From: Alphaproteobacteria bacterium | Lineage (GTDB): Bacteria; Pseudomonadota; Alphaproteobacteria; Rs-D84; SZUA-605 | Reading direction: 5' to 3' | Length of the DNA stretch: 42,350 bases | Assembly (NCBI GenBank): GCA_003250835.1 | Contig: QKJL01000018.1 | Coordinates: 1-42,350 of the forward strand | Shown: positions 16,419-26,094 of the stretch, one piece after another | How positions within the stretch are numbered: the stretch's first letter is position 1 | How the letters are laid out: every line of letters starts with the position of its first letter | Made by a program: the position numbers and the translations under genes | Notes under the pieces: generated by a model | The model's database searches: none | What the model was told of the DNA's origin: nothing | Seen by the model: only the letters and a program-made list of their open reading frames with translations

Positions 16419-18401
16419 TTATCCTTTTTTATTATTAGGATTTTGTTTTTTGTTTCCGTTGTTTCCATTGTTTCCGTTATTGCGGTTACGATTTTGGTTA
16501 TTACGATTTTGATTATTACGGTTACGATTACGGTTACGATTGCGGTTACGGTTTTTATTATTTCCACCGCTGCGATTTTGGTTTGAACGACTTGATGTTG
16601 TTTCTACTTCAAACTTATCTCCGAACAAACGTTCCCATAATGTTTTCTTTTCAGGATTACGACGTGTCATCTCTGCTACTTGCATACGGTCACGATTAGC
16701 CTTTTGCAAGTTTGAACTTTGATGGTCAGTATTTACAGCTTTCTTTTCTTTCAAATACGCGCCTGTTTTTTCATCTTTTTTCAAACGTGTAATTTGATAA
16801 TCAAAGAATGATACCAATGTTTCATCACCGTTAATTACAATATTTGTTTTGTAATTCTTTTCTAAAGATAAAATATCTTCACGTTTTTGGTTTAAGATAT
16901 ACAATGCTACGTCAGATGGTAAGTTTACATAGAAACGTTCACTTGGACGGTGAATTACTTCTTCTTCTAATTGACGAATTAATAATACTGCTGATGTTTC
17001 TACTGATGGTAAAATTCCACGGCCATGACAATGTGGACATGGTAAGTATGATGATTCAGTGAAACTTGCACGTAGACGTTGACGTGATAATTCCATTAAT
17101 CCAAATCCAGAAATTTTACGCATTTGAACTTTTGCACGGTCATCACGTAGGGCTTCACGCATACGTTGTTCAACTGCACGGTTATTCTTTTCTTCTTCCA
17201 TATCGATAAAGTCGATTACAACCAATCCTGCCAAATCACGTAAACGTAATTGACGTGCAACTTCTTCGGCTGCTTCTAAATTTGTATTTAGTGCAGTTTC
17301 TTCGATTGAACGTTCACGAGTTGAACGGCCAGAGTTCACGTCGATTGCCACCAAAGCTTCTGTTTGGTTCAATACAATTGTTCCACCACTTTTTAATTTT
17401 ACTTCTGGTGAGTGAATTGTTTGCAATTGTTTTTCGATATTATAGTGAATAAACAATGGCACTTGTTCTTTGTAATGTTTGATCAAACGTGTGCTTGGTT
17501 TTCCACATAATTCTTTATAAAATGTACGTGCTTCTTTTATTGTTTCTTCACCTTGGATGATAATTTCTTTTACATCGCTTGATGCCATGTCACGTAATAC
17601 TTTTTTAATCAAGCTTCCTTCTTCGTAAATTTTTGAAGGTGCTGATGCTTCCAATGTTTTTTCGCGAATTGAATTCCATAGGTTAATTAAGTAATCAAAA
17701 TCTTGTTTGATTTCTTCTTTTGTACGATCTACCCCTGCTGTACGCACGATTGATGTCATGCCTTCGGGAATTTTAAATCCTTTTAAAACATCACGTAATT
17801 TTTTACGATCTTCACCTTTGAAAATTTTACGTGAAATTCCATATGAACAACGACGGTTGCTGTTTGGCATTAACACAGAATAACGACCTGCCAATGATAG
17901 GTAAGTTGTTAATGCAGCACCTTTGTTTCCGCGTTCTTCTTTTACACCTTGTACTAAGATTACTTGGCGAGGTTTAATTACTTCTTGAATTTTGTATTTG
18001 CTTTGCAAATCTTTCCAAGAGCCTTCTTTTCCATCGTCATCATTTGAAAATGTTTCAATTGTTTCTTCGTTTTCGTCTGGCACAATATCAGCTTCTTCTT
18101 CTGATGCAGGTGCACAGCCTTTTTGACTTTCAATTAATTTTTGTTTGTCTTCATTTGGGATTTGGTAATAATCTGGATGAATTTCAGAAAATGGCAAGAA
18201 CCCATGACGGTCCATTCCATAGTCCACGAACGCAGCCTGAAGCGATGGTTCAACACGCACCACTTTTGCTAAATAAATATCACCTTTAATTTGATTTTTT
18301 GTTGTTGTCTCTAGATCAAAATCTTCGATATAGTTTCCATCTAGGACCACTGCTCGAATATCTTCCTGGTGGAGAGCATCGATCAATATTTTTTTGCTCA
18401 T
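16419..18401 (-). CDS. rne: Ribonuclease E/G
   Basis: The endonuclease makes the first cuts in mRNA decay and processes rRNA and tRNA. The 660 residues start with the family N-terminus (ILIDALHQEDIRAVVLDG). An S1-like RNA-binding domain (IYLAKVVRVEPSLQAAFVDYG) carries an inserted acidic segment near residues 95-125. The catalytic Asp residues lie in AIDVNSGRST and LVVIDFIDM. The zinc link CPHCHGRG joins subunits. The tail after about residue 570 is short and consists largely of Arg-Asn repeats (16440-16560 in the DNA) instead of a long degradosome scaffold. A Shine-Dalgarno-like AAAGGAG precedes the ATG. The upstream leader has strong hairpins, as discussed at 18402-18660. Confidence 0.95.
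   Translation of the reverse strand: MSKKILIDALHQEDIRAVVLDGNYIEDFDLETTTKNQIKGDIYLAKVVRVEPSLQAAFVDYGMDRHGFLPFSEIHPDYYQIPNEDKQKLIESQKGCAPASEEEADIVPDENEETIETFSNDDDGKEGSWKDLQSKYKIQEVIKPRQVILVQGVKEERGNKGAALTTYLSLAGRYSVLMPNSNRRCSYGISRKIFKGEDRKKLRDVLKGFKIPEGMTSIVRTAGVDRTKEEIKQDFDYLINLWNSIREKTLEASAPSKIYEEGSLIKKVLRDMASSDVKEIIIQGEETIKEARTFYKELCGKPSTRLIKHYKEQVPLFIHYNIEKQLQTIHSPEVKLKSGGTIVLNQTEALVAIDVNSGRSTRERSIEETALNTNLEAAEEVARQLRLRDLAGLVVIDFIDMEEEKNNRAVEQRMREALRDDRAKVQMRKISGFGLMELSRQRLRASFTESSYLPCPHCHGRGILPSVETSAVLLIRQLEEEVIHRPSERFYVNLPSDVALYILNQKREDILSLEKNYKTNIVINGDETLVSFFDYQITRLKKDEKTGAYLKEKKAVNTDHQSSNLQKANRDRMQVAEMTRRNPEKKTLWERLFGDKFEVETTSSRSNQNRSGGNNKNRNRNRNRNRNRNNQNRNNQNRNRNNGNNGNNGNKKQNPNNKKG
16440..16560 (-). 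repeat. Arg/Asn codon repeats at the 3' end of rne
   Basis: The plus strand shows repeated units such as GGTTACGATT and GTTTCC, which read on the minus strand as runs of CGT AAC / AAT and GGA AAC codons. The encoded tail is Arg-Asn then Gly-Asn repeats. The repeats look like slippage-prone coding microsatellites. Confidence 0.8.
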
Positions 18402-18660
18402 GTATAAAACTCCTTTGTATATACTTTTCTTTTTTTAGCATTTCTTGCCCAAAAGATCGTCCACAATCCTGATTACATACGTTGGCGACGCAATACATTG
18501 CCGTCGCATTGTCGGATTTCATAATTTCATAGTGGTAAACTGATTGCCCGATTTGTTGGCAAGAAAATACAACCCGATTAATCCATTGTTGTAATCGAGG
18601 TTGCAGAACCGTTGAAAATTTTTGTGTTATTTTTTTTAACATTTTTTGTTTTCGTGCTTT
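18402..18660 (-). other. Structured leader region upstream of rne
   Basis: No gene with clear support lies in the 404-nt gap 18402-18805. Two stable inverted repeats are visible: GCGAC-GCAAT / ATTGC-(C)-GTCGC at 18485-18507, and one around 18570-18602 where AACCCGATTA faces TAATCGAGGTT. They would lie in the 5' untranslated region of rne, as hairpins do in E. coli, where they allow RNase E to regulate its own mRNA. A minus-strand reading frame from 18642 runs through this region and over the start of rne; it is not convincing as a gene. A small TGGGC/GCCCA hairpin is at 18663-18677. Confidence 0.5.
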
Positions 18661-18740
18661 TATGGGCCTCATGCCCAAATTTTTAAGCTGTCTTAAATAT
18701 GGCTTAAAACACATTAAAAGACAAGGAAAAAATTTTAACC

Positions 18741-18769
18741 TTGTACTTTTTCTCTGTTTTTCATATAAT
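18741..18769 (+). promoter_or_regulatory. Predicted promoter of membrane protein gene at 18806
   Basis: TTGTAC (18741-18746), 17-nt spacer, TATAAT (18764-18769). The ATG at 18806 has a GAGGAGAA Shine-Dalgarno site. Confidence 0.72.
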
Positions 18770-18805
18770 AAGCAAGAACATTCTTTATACATGAGGAGAA
18801 GTATA

Positions 18806-19369
18806 ATGACGGTAATTTTTTCTTATATTTTATTTATCATTGTTTTTGGGGCTGTGTTTTCTCTTTTACGCGTTACGCACAGTGAACGTTTATCTGTGAA
18901 TAAAACGATTATTATTGGTGGGATGAGCTTTTTCTTTTTTATCCTTCAACTTCTTTCATTATTTACTGGTATGCTTGGGGTTATATTGGCTTGTATCGGC
19001 ATTTTACATAGCAAAACAGCACCTAAAAAAGAACGTCTCTTTCAATTTGAATTTCAATTAGCGCTTGCTTTCTTTTTAACATTGATTGGTTATCACCTGG
19101 GATACCAAGTGTTGTTTATTTTACTTTTACCTGAACTTATTGATTTGCTAATGTTCATCATTAAACGTTTTACACATACAGGACGCAGTAAAGCAAAGTT
19201 ATTTTATTTAAACTTAACAACACCTGTTCAATTTAAACATTTTAATATTTTAACTGGGATCCTTGCATTTTTAAGTGCAGGTGTGATTGGTTTTTCATCA
19301 AACAATACTGCTGTTTTTGTATTGGCATTAATTGTGACCATGTTATCCCATGAATCCCAACAAAACTAA
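18806..19369 (+). CDS. Hypothetical integral membrane protein
   Basis: The 187-residue protein is mostly hydrophobic, with five or six predicted membrane segments and short basic loops (KKER, KRFTHTGRSKAK). I do not recognise the family. The start at 18806 is chosen because it follows GAGGAG at good spacing and a consensus promoter; upstream in-frame ATGs lie in or before that promoter. It is a single gene between rne (divergent) and the bidirectional terminator shared with lon. Confidence 0.75.
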   Translation: MTVIFSYILFIIVFGAVFSLLRVTHSERLSVNKTIIIGGMSFFFFILQLLSLFTGMLGVILACIGILHSKTAPKKERLFQFEFQLALAFFLTLIGYHLGYQVLFILLLPELIDLLMFIIKRFTHTGRSKAKLFYLNLTTPVQFKHFNILTGILAFLSAGVIGFSSNNTAVFVLALIVTMLSHESQQN

Positions 19370-19380
19370 TTTCAATAAAA

Positions 19381-19401
19381 AAGCGGCTGAGTTAGCCGCT
19401 T
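19381..19401. terminator. Bidirectional terminator between membrane protein gene and lon
   Basis: AAGCGGCT/AGCCGCTT stem with a 5-nt loop, T-rich on the plus side (TCTTTTT) and A-rich on the other, so it can serve both convergent genes. Confidence 0.87.
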
Positions 19402-19406
19402 TCTTT

Positions 19407-21806
19407 TTATCTGTTAATATCATTTGGTTTATCACAGTATTTATCTTTACCGTAATATTCTTTTTCCAAATCAAATCCGGCTGGTAGAGGCACCATCTTT
19501 TGTGTTAATGCATGTTCCAATACTTCATCTGCTGTTTTCACTGAGATTATTTCCAAGCCTTCTTTTACACTTGCTGGAATTTCTTCCAAGTCTTTTTCAT
19601 TATCTGCTGGAATCAATACTGTTTTAATTCCCCCACGTAATGCTGCAAGAAGCTTTTCTTTTAACCCACCAATTGGTAAGACGCGTCCTTGCAATGTAAT
19701 TTCACCAGTCATCGCAATATCTTTACGCACAGGAATTCCCGTTAAGTTTGATACAATAGCCGTACACATTCCAATTCCTGCTGATGGACCGTCTTTTGGC
19801 ACTGCACCTTCTGGCATGTGGATGTGCAAATCTTTACGATCAAAATCTTTTGGATGAATTCCAAATGGAATTGCACGTGAACGTACAAATGATTTTGCAG
19901 TTTCAATTGATTCTTTCATCACATCACCCAGTTTACCAGTGATCATAAATTTTCCTTTACCTGGCATTGTAACCGTTTCAATTGATAGCAATTCACCACC
20001 AACACTTGTCCAAGCCAATCCAGTTACCACACCCACTGTATCTTTTTCATGCGCACGTCCAAAATCAAATCTTTTCACACCTGCATATTCTTTTAGATTT
20101 TCTGATGTAATTTCAATACTTTCTTTGTCTGTTGTTTCCAATTCTTGCAATGATTTACGGATAAGTTTTGCAATCATTTGATTGAGTTTACGTACCCCTG
20201 CTTCACGTGTATAGTAACGAATTGTATCACGAATAGCTTCATCATTGATTGACCATTCATTTTCTTTTATTCCATGATCTTTCATTGCATTTGGAATCAA
20301 ATGTCGTTTTGCAATTTCCATTTTTTCATCTTCTGTATATCCAGAAAGATTAATGATTTCCATACGATCTAATAATGGATATGGAATACGTAATGAGTTT
20401 GCAGTTGTAATAAACATCACATCTGATAAGTCATAATCTGCTTCGATATAATGATCATTAAATGTTTTATTTTGTGATGGATCCAATACTTCCAATAATG
20501 CTGATGTTGGATCACCATGCCAATCAGAACCCATTTTATCAATTTCATCCAATAAGATAAGTGGATTTGTTGTTCCTGCTTTTTTCATTGCATTGATGAT
20601 ACGTCCTGGTTGAGATCCTATGTATGTACGACGGTGTCCGCGAATGTCTGCTTCGTCACGTACGCCACCCAATGAGATACGCACAAATTCACGTCCCACT
20701 GATTTCGCAATTGATTGTCCCAATGATGTTTTACCTACCCCTGGAGGACCTACTAAACACAGTACTGTTCCACCTGTTTTTCCTGTACGTTTTTGTACTG
20801 ACAAATGTTCAAGGATACGTTCTTTTACTTTTTCTAAACCATAGTGATCAGCATCCAAAATTTCATTTGCTTCTTTGATATTATTTTTTAATTGTGATTT
20901 TTTATTCCATGGTAAGTCAAAGATCCAATCTAAGTAATTTCTTACCACTGTTCCTTCTGCTGACATTGTTGGAATTTTTTTCAATTTCTTAATTTCTTCA
21001 CGTACTTTATCAGCAATTGTTTTTGGCAAATTTGTTTCTTTGATTTTACTTTCATATACTTGATCTTCTGCTTCATCTTCACCCAATTCTTTTTGGATCG
21101 CTTTCATTTTTTCATGTAAATAAAATTCACGTTGGTTTTTATCCATTTGGAATTTTACACGTGTTTGAATTTTTTCATCTAATTTTGATGAAGCGATTTT
21201 TTCTTCCACGATTTCAATAAATCTTGCCAAGCGTGCTTCAATTGATGGCAATTCTAAAATCTCTTGTTGTTCTTCCAATGGTACTTCGATGTAATTTAAG
21301 ATCATATCCACAATCCCACCAAAGTCTTTTACTTTACGAATTGCTTCTGGTGCATCCCCTGGAATACGACGTGATAATTTTGCATAGTATGAAAAAGCAT
21401 CAACCAACATTTTGATTGCTTCTTTTACAACTGGTTTATCTTTTAATGAATTAATTGTTTCCAAAATTTTAACATGTGAAAAAATTGTATTTTTTTCGAT
21501 TGTTGTATTTTCTAATTGGATTAATGATTTTGCTTCCGCCAAAATTTTTACCGTTCCATCTGGTAATTTTAAGAATTGCAAAATATCACACAACACACCT
21601 TTATTATAAATATCTTCGATCCCTACTTCTTCAATATCTGGATCCACTTGTGTTGCCAAGACAATGCCTGCGTTTTTGTTCATTGCTTCTTCTAATGCTT
21701 GGATTGATCCTTCACGTCCAATAAACAAAGGTACGATCATTCCTGGAAATACTACGATGTCACGTAATGGAAGAACTGCATATTTTTTTTCTGAAATTTT
21801 AGGCAT
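19407..21806 (-). CDS. lon: ATP-dependent protease Lon
   Basis: Lon unfolds and degrades misfolded and regulatory proteins. The 799 residues include the N-terminal substrate-binding domain ([17 protein letters not shown]), the AAA+ module (Walker [12 protein letters not shown], Walker [12 protein letters not shown]) and the C-terminal Ser-Lys protease domain with PKDGPSAG (catalytic Ser near residue 680) and the conserved Lys about 40 residues later. The length matches the family. Upstream, CTTGTTTT followed by an AT-rich box could be a heat-shock-type promoter, but the match is weak. The gene follows tsaB-rimI on the same strand after an 74-nt gap. Confidence 0.98.
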   Translation of the reverse strand: MPKISEKKYAVLPLRDIVVFPGMIVPLFIGREGSIQALEEAMNKNAGIVLATQVDPDIEEVGIEDIYNKGVLCDILQFLKLPDGTVKILAEAKSLIQLENTTIEKNTIFSHVKILETINSLKDKPVVKEAIKMLVDAFSYYAKLSRRIPGDAPEAIRKVKDFGGIVDMILNYIEVPLEEQQEILELPSIEARLARFIEIVEEKIASSKLDEKIQTRVKFQMDKNQREFYLHEKMKAIQKELGEDEAEDQVYESKIKETNLPKTIADKVREEIKKLKKIPTMSAEGTVVRNYLDWIFDLPWNKKSQLKNNIKEANEILDADHYGLEKVKERILEHLSVQKRTGKTGGTVLCLVGPPGVGKTSLGQSIAKSVGREFVRISLGGVRDEADIRGHRRTYIGSQPGRIINAMKKAGTTNPLILLDEIDKMGSDWHGDPTSALLEVLDPSQNKTFNDHYIEADYDLSDVMFITTANSLRIPYPLLDRMEIINLSGYTEDEKMEIAKRHLIPNAMKDHGIKENEWSINDEAIRDTIRYYTREAGVRKLNQMIAKLIRKSLQELETTDKESIEITSENLKEYAGVKRFDFGRAHEKDTVGVVTGLAWTSVGGELLSIETVTMPGKGKFMITGKLGDVMKESIETAKSFVRSRAIPFGIHPKDFDRKDLHIHMPEGAVPKDGPSAGIGMCTAIVSNLTGIPVRKDIAMTGEITLQGRVLPIGGLKEKLLAALRGGIKTVLIPADNEKDLEEIPASVKEGLEIISVKTADEVLEHALTQKMVPLPAGFDLEKEYYGKDKYCDKPNDINR

Positions 21807-21886
21807 TTTATTCCTTTATAATTTTATGTTTTTTGATGAGCTATATTTAATACGTTTTATCACTAAAACAAGTAGTCATGATGATT

Positions 21887-22312
21887 TTATTTTTCCAATT
21901 GGAACAGTATTGCGTCTTCGGTTGGGCTTTGATAATAATTAGGTCGTTCTCCTATTTTTTTAAACCCACATTTTTCGTATAGTTTTATTGCTGGCATATT
22001 TGTTTTTCTTACTTCTAAAAATATTTTGTGTCCAACCTCTATCGAATCAATATAGTGTTGTATCAATTTTTTTGCGATCCCTTTTTGACGCATTTCTTGA
22101 TCCACAGCAATGGATAAAATCTCACTTTCTATTGATACCACTTGTAATAAAATAAAACCAAGTATTTGATTATTTTCCCAGTATGCCCAGCCCATTACGC
22201 CAGCGTTTAAAGAATTTTCAATTTTATCAGATGACCATGAGGTTAGATTTGCTTGTTCTGCGATCAAGCCACATTGATGACAATCAGACAAAGTAATTGG
22301 TTTAATTAACAT
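21887..22312 (-). CDS. rimI: Ribosomal protein S18 alanine N-acetyltransferase-like
   Basis: A 141-residue GNAT acetyltransferase with the acetyl-CoA binding segment SIAVDQEMRQKGIAKKLI and a C-terminal LYEKCGFKKIGERPNYY. This pattern and its place directly after tsaB indicate RimI, which acetylates the N-terminus of ribosomal protein S18. I use the ATG at 22312, which overlaps the end of tsaB by 11 nt; the longer frame upstream only reads through tsaB. Translational coupling with tsaB is likely. Confidence 0.9.
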   Translation of the reverse strand: MLIKPITLSDCHQCGLIAEQANLTSWSSDKIENSLNAGVMGWAYWENNQILGFILLQVVSIESEILSIAVDQEMRQKGIAKKLIQHYIDSIEVGHKIFLEVRKTNMPAIKLYEKCGFKKIGERPNYYQSPTEDAILFQLEK

Positions 22313-22922
22313 TCTTTTTCTTTGCGTAGTGGCCTTTGATATAAAATGGCTTTGCATCATTTGCAGATATAACATCACCAGATCTCATTACCTGATCAAC
22401 TGTTATCCAATTTTCTAATGATGTTTGTCCTGTACATTCTTCGACCATATCACCTAAATACAGATCATATTCATTTGTTGCCCAGTTATTTTGCACTGTT
22501 TCTTTTGATAAGGGTTCTTGGCAGATTGTTAATTCTCCGTTGATATGTTTTGCAACATAGTATTCTTCTGCTCCACATTTTAAGACTGCCAACCAGTTTT
22601 TATCTGCATATGTTTCTTTCCATACCTCAAATACATTGATTCCTGTTATTGGTGCATTCAACCCAACAGATAATCCTTTTGCTGCTGCAATTCCTATACG
22701 AATACCCGTAAATGAGCCTGTCCCCGTAATTGTAAGGACTTTTGTGATTTCTTGGACCTTTATTCCTGCATCCATACAGACGCCAGCGATCATCCCCGTT
22801 AAATGTGTACTTAGGTCCTTTGTTTCCGTTGTTTCACGTTTATAGAGACCACCAGGTGTTTGCAGCCCTACGGTCGCAGGACAGCCACATGTATCAATAC
22901 TGATTATTACTTCTTTTTTCAT
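22302..22922 (-). CDS. tsaB: tRNA threonylcarbamoyladenosine biosynthesis protein TsaB
   Basis: TsaB is the partner that binds TsaD and TsaE during synthesis of the t6A modification at position 37 of ANN-decoding tRNAs. The N-terminus ISIDTCGCPATVGL matches the ASKHA fold start, and GTGSFTGIRIGIAAAKGL is the family signature near residue 70. The 206-residue protein begins at the ATG at 22922; the longer frame adds residues unlike the family. tsaD and tsaE are not in the window. It heads a likely tsaB-rimI-(lon) unit. Confidence 0.93.
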   Translation of the reverse strand: MKKEVIISIDTCGCPATVGLQTPGGLYKRETTETKDLSTHLTGMIAGVCMDAGIKVQEITKVLTITGTGSFTGIRIGIAAAKGLSVGLNAPITGINVFEVWKETYADKNWLAVLKCGAEEYYVAKHINGELTICQEPLSKETVQNNWATNEYDLYLGDMVEECTGQTSLENWITVDQVMRSGDVISANDAKPFYIKGHYAKKKNVN

Positions 22923-23042
22923 AAGGATTACATTAGCACCCTTATTCTTTATACGCAATAAGAAAAGACTTGACAAAAATTAATTTCCATGGAAAATCAG
23001 AGGGGTTAAACATTGTTTTAGAAATTATTAAAAATTATAAAT

Positions 23043-23960
23043 ATGAAAAAATTAGTTATTTTATTGGCGGGAATCGCCTTGGTATTTGCTTCATGCGAAA
23101 AAATGGAGCCTATTTTTGAAGAAGCCCCTGAAGCTGAGACCCACGTATGGGGATTTGTCATTGAAGTACCTAATAGTACTTGTGACTATCCTTATACTTC
23201 ACAAGGTTTTAGTGATGAGTTAACAACAACTGGTTTTTATAGTTTTGAAGGCACTGAAGAAGAAGCTTTTCAAAATTATGAATTACTAGAGATGCAACTA
23301 CGTAATAATGTCACATCTTTTAGCGTCAATCTATATAGAGATCTTTTTTATTTTAATCCTGGACATGAATACCTTGTGAATTCGATGCCTCGGACTGAAA
23401 ATATGGAAATTAATATTTTGATTTTTCAAGATGAGACATTTATCACAAGTAAAGATCTAACCTTGTATGCGGATTACCATCCACATCGTGATGTCATTAC
23501 TTCTGAGGCTGGCGATACTCTTTATATTCAGGATAGTATTATGAATATAAACTATATTCCTGGCGATCCGATTGAAACTGTTACATATGATAGTAGTTCC
23601 ATTACACGGAGCCTTACATTTAACAACCTTGTTGATTCAACAAGTGTTGATGTAACAATTACCAGCACGTTTATCAATCAAATTGATAGTATTTGGTGGG
23701 TTCCTGATCCAATTGATACCGCTGGTGGGCAATGGGTAACAGTGACAGAAATTGATACTGCTTATCAATACAATGATACTACATTGTACTTTGTGTTCGA
23801 TAGCCTATCAGCTACTGTCAGCTGGACTGAATGGACTTACTTCAGTAATACGGATAGAACATATCCCCTTGTTGCTGATACAACCTGGACACCAATTGAT
23901 GAACTAATTTTCTTACCTCCTACTATTGAAAGATGCGATAGCATCCCGTATGTGAGGTAG
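23043..23960 (+). CDS. Predicted lipoprotein of unknown function
   Basis: The 305-residue protein starts with a lipoprotein signal peptide whose box LVFASC places the lipidated Cys near residue 19. The rest is acidic, rich in Thr, Ser, Asp and aromatic residues, and looks like beta-sandwich material. I know no family. The start codon is preceded by an AT-rich leader without Shine-Dalgarno site, as in the other unknown genes of the window. TTGACA at 22970-22975 could be its -35. The ASC-type lipobox and SD-less start are reminiscent of Bacteroidetes genes, so acquisition is possible but unproven. It ends at a bidirectional terminator facing pyrG. Confidence 0.78.
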   Translation: MKKLVILLAGIALVFASCEKMEPIFEEAPEAETHVWGFVIEVPNSTCDYPYTSQGFSDELTTTGFYSFEGTEEEAFQNYELLEMQLRNNVTSFSVNLYRDLFYFNPGHEYLVNSMPRTENMEINILIFQDETFITSKDLTLYADYHPHRDVITSEAGDTLYIQDSIMNINYIPGDPIETVTYDSSSITRSLTFNNLVDSTSVDVTITSTFINQIDSIWWVPDPIDTAGGQWVTVTEIDTAYQYNDTTLYFVFDSLSATVSWTEWTYFSNTDRTYPLVADTTWTPIDELIFLPPTIERCDSIPYVR

Positions 23961-23983
23961 GCAGCTTTTTCATACTAATGTTC

Positions 23984-24011
23984 AAAGAGGTCGCTTTTTA
24001 GCGACCTCTTT
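23984..24011. terminator. Bidirectional terminator between lipoprotein gene and pyrG
   Basis: AAAGAGGTCGC/GCGACCTCTTT, an 11-bp perfect stem with a 6-nt loop, followed by T-runs on both sides. Confidence 0.92.
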
Positions 24012-24019
24012 TTTATTTG

Positions 24020-25642
24020 TTATTTTTTCATTGCATCCACAAATGATACAAATAGTGGATGTGGTTCGAATGGACGTGATCTTAATTCCGGATGGAATTG
24101 CACCCCAATAAACCATTTATGATCTGGACGTTCCACAATTTCTGGTAATAATCCATCTGGTGATTTACCCACCACGATCATTCCATTTTCTTTTAATGCA
24201 TTTTCATATTTATTATTCACTTCATAACGATGACGATGACGTTCACAAATATCTGATTCACCATAGATTTCTTTTGTTTTACTTCCATCTTCGAGATGAC
24301 ATGGATATCCACCCAAACGCATTGTTCCACCCATATCTGAATTTTTTGTACGGGTTTCAATACGTCCGTCTTTTTCCCATTCAGTAATCAGAGATACAAC
24401 TGGTGTTCCTTCTTTTGATAATTCAGAAGATACAGCATCCCTTACACCAACAAGGTTACGCATTGTTTCAAGTACGGCCATTTGCATTCCGAAACAAATT
24501 CCAAAGAATGGGATATTGTTTTCACGTGCATATTGTACAGCGAGCATTTTTCCATCTGTTCCACGGCTTCCAAATCCACCAGGAACTAAGATACCATCTG
24601 CATTTTCAAATGCTTTTTTAGCTTCTTCCATTGTATTAATTTCTTCGGTGTTTACCCAATCAATTTCTACCTTTGTTCCATTTTCAACACCGGCGTGGAA
24701 TAATGCTTCTGATAATGATTTATAGGCATCTGGTAATACTACGTATTTCCCCGCAATTGCCACACGTACTTTCCCATTATTTTTCGCAAAATCTAATTTC
24801 TTTTCAAAGCCTTCCCAACTGCATAGATTAGGTTCTTGATTAATTGGTAATTTAAAATATTCACATACTTGTTGATCCATTCCTTGTCCATGATATACAC
24901 ATGGGATTTTATAAATATTATCTACATCAACTGCACTTATTACGCGTTCTGGTTTCACGTTACAGAACAAAGCAATTTTACGACGTTCATCTTCACCCAT
25001 ATAACGGTCTGCACGACAGAGCAACATGTCTGGTTGAATTCCATATGATAATAAGTTATGTACTGATTGTTGAGTTGGTTTTGTTTTTAATTCACCCGCT
25101 GTTGGAATATATGGTAACAATGTTAAATGCATGAACATTACATTTTCACGCCCTTTTTCATTTGCAAATTGGCGAATCGATTCTAAGTATGGAAGCCCTT
25201 CAATGTCCCCAACTGTTCCACCCAATTCACATAATACAAAATCTTCATCATCTACGCCTGCTGCAATAAAATCTTTGATTTCATTTGTTACGTGTGGAAT
25301 CACTTGTACTGTCCCGCCGAGATAATCTCCACGACGTTCTTTCGTCAATACACTCCAATATATTTGACCTGTTGTAATATTGTCTGATTTTTTTGATGAT
25401 ACGCCTGTGAAACGTTCATAGTGACCAAGATCAAGATCTGTTTCCGCCCCGTCATCTGTTACATAACATTCCCCATGTTGATAAGGTGACATTGTCCCTG
25501 GATCAACATTTAAATATGGATCCAATTTTTTATTACGAACTTTGTATCCACGTGCTTTTAGCAATGCTGCCAATGCTGCTGATGCGATACCTTTACCCAA
25601 TGATGATACCACCCCGCCGGTGATAAATATATAGCGTGCCAT
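24020..25642 (-). CDS. pyrG: CTP synthase
   Basis: PyrG aminates UTP to CTP using glutamine. The N-terminal synthetase domain starts with the diagnostic [18 protein letters not shown] and carries [12 protein letters not shown]. The C-terminal glutamine amidotransferase domain has [10 protein letters not shown] with the catalytic Cys near residue 380 and the His-Glu pair in FHPELRSRP. The 540-residue length is standard. A GGGAAGGAGA Shine-Dalgarno site precedes the ATG. secG lies 54 nt upstream on the same strand and is probably in the same operon. Confidence 0.98.
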   Translation of the reverse strand: MARYIFITGGVVSSLGKGIASAALAALLKARGYKVRNKKLDPYLNVDPGTMSPYQHGECYVTDDGAETDLDLGHYERFTGVSSKKSDNITTGQIYWSVLTKERRGDYLGGTVQVIPHVTNEIKDFIAAGVDDEDFVLCELGGTVGDIEGLPYLESIRQFANEKGRENVMFMHLTLLPYIPTAGELKTKPTQQSVHNLLSYGIQPDMLLCRADRYMGEDERRKIALFCNVKPERVISAVDVDNIYKIPCVYHGQGMDQQVCEYFKLPINQEPNLCSWEGFEKKLDFAKNNGKVRVAIAGKYVVLPDAYKSLSEALFHAGVENGTKVEIDWVNTEEINTMEEAKKAFENADGILVPGGFGSRGTDGKMLAVQYARENNIPFFGICFGMQMAVLETMRNLVGVRDAVSSELSKEGTPVVSLITEWEKDGRIETRTKNSDMGGTMRLGGYPCHLEDGSKTKEIYGESDICERHRHRYEVNNKYENALKENGMIVVGKSPDGLLPEIVERPDHKWFIGVQFHPELRSRPFEPHPLFVSFVDAMKK

Positions 25643-25696
25643 TTCAGATCTCCTTCCCTTTTTCCCTAAAAAATCTGGCGTAAAAAATCCCGTTGC

Positions 25697-26026
25697 TTAT
25701 TTTGCTAACGGGACAGTTGGTTTAGTTTCAGTTTTATCTGCTGATGCTGGTGCAGCTTCTTCAACATTGATCATGCCGTCTTTTGGAGCCCCACCATTTT
25801 GTTTATACACCATCAGTGATAAAATAAAACTGATTACGAAGAAAGCAATTGCCAACACATTTGTTGCTTTCGTTAAAAAATCACCTGCTGCTACGCCTGT
25901 CATCATTCCGCCGAATTTAGATCCGCCGCCAATTCCAAGCACGCCACCTTCTGATTTTTGCATTAAAATTACACCAACCAATGCGATGGCAACGATTACA
26001 AGTACTGTCATTAAAAATGGTATCAT
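25697..26026 (-). CDS. secG: Preprotein translocase subunit SecG
   Basis: SecG is the small subunit of the SecYEG channel. The 109-residue protein has two membrane segments (residues 3-20 and about 55-75) joined by the Gly-rich GGSKFGGMMTG loop, followed by DFLTKATNVLAIAFFV. This is typical of alphaproteobacterial SecG. The C-terminal tail is Ala/Pro/Lys-rich, as is common. It precedes pyrG. Confidence 0.95.
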   Translation of the reverse strand: MIPFLMTVLVIVAIALVGVILMQKSEGGVLGIGGGSKFGGMMTGVAAGDFLTKATNVLAIAFFVISFILSLMVYKQNGGAPKDGMINVEEAAPASADKTETKPTVPLAK

Positions 26027-26094
26027 TTCATTATTCCTTTCTTATTAATAAATTTGATTATAAACATATGCGACTTAGAGTCAAGATTTGTTCA

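Noticed and set aside
16440-16560. CRISPR array
   Set aside because: The repeats are short, contiguous and in frame with the RNase E tail; there are no spacers and no cas genes in the window.
18316-18642. Minus-strand frame overlapping the start of rne as a gene
   Set aside because: It overlaps rne by 86 nt, lacks a Shine-Dalgarno site, uses codons unlike its neighbours, and coincides with strong hairpins. I kept it only as a remark.
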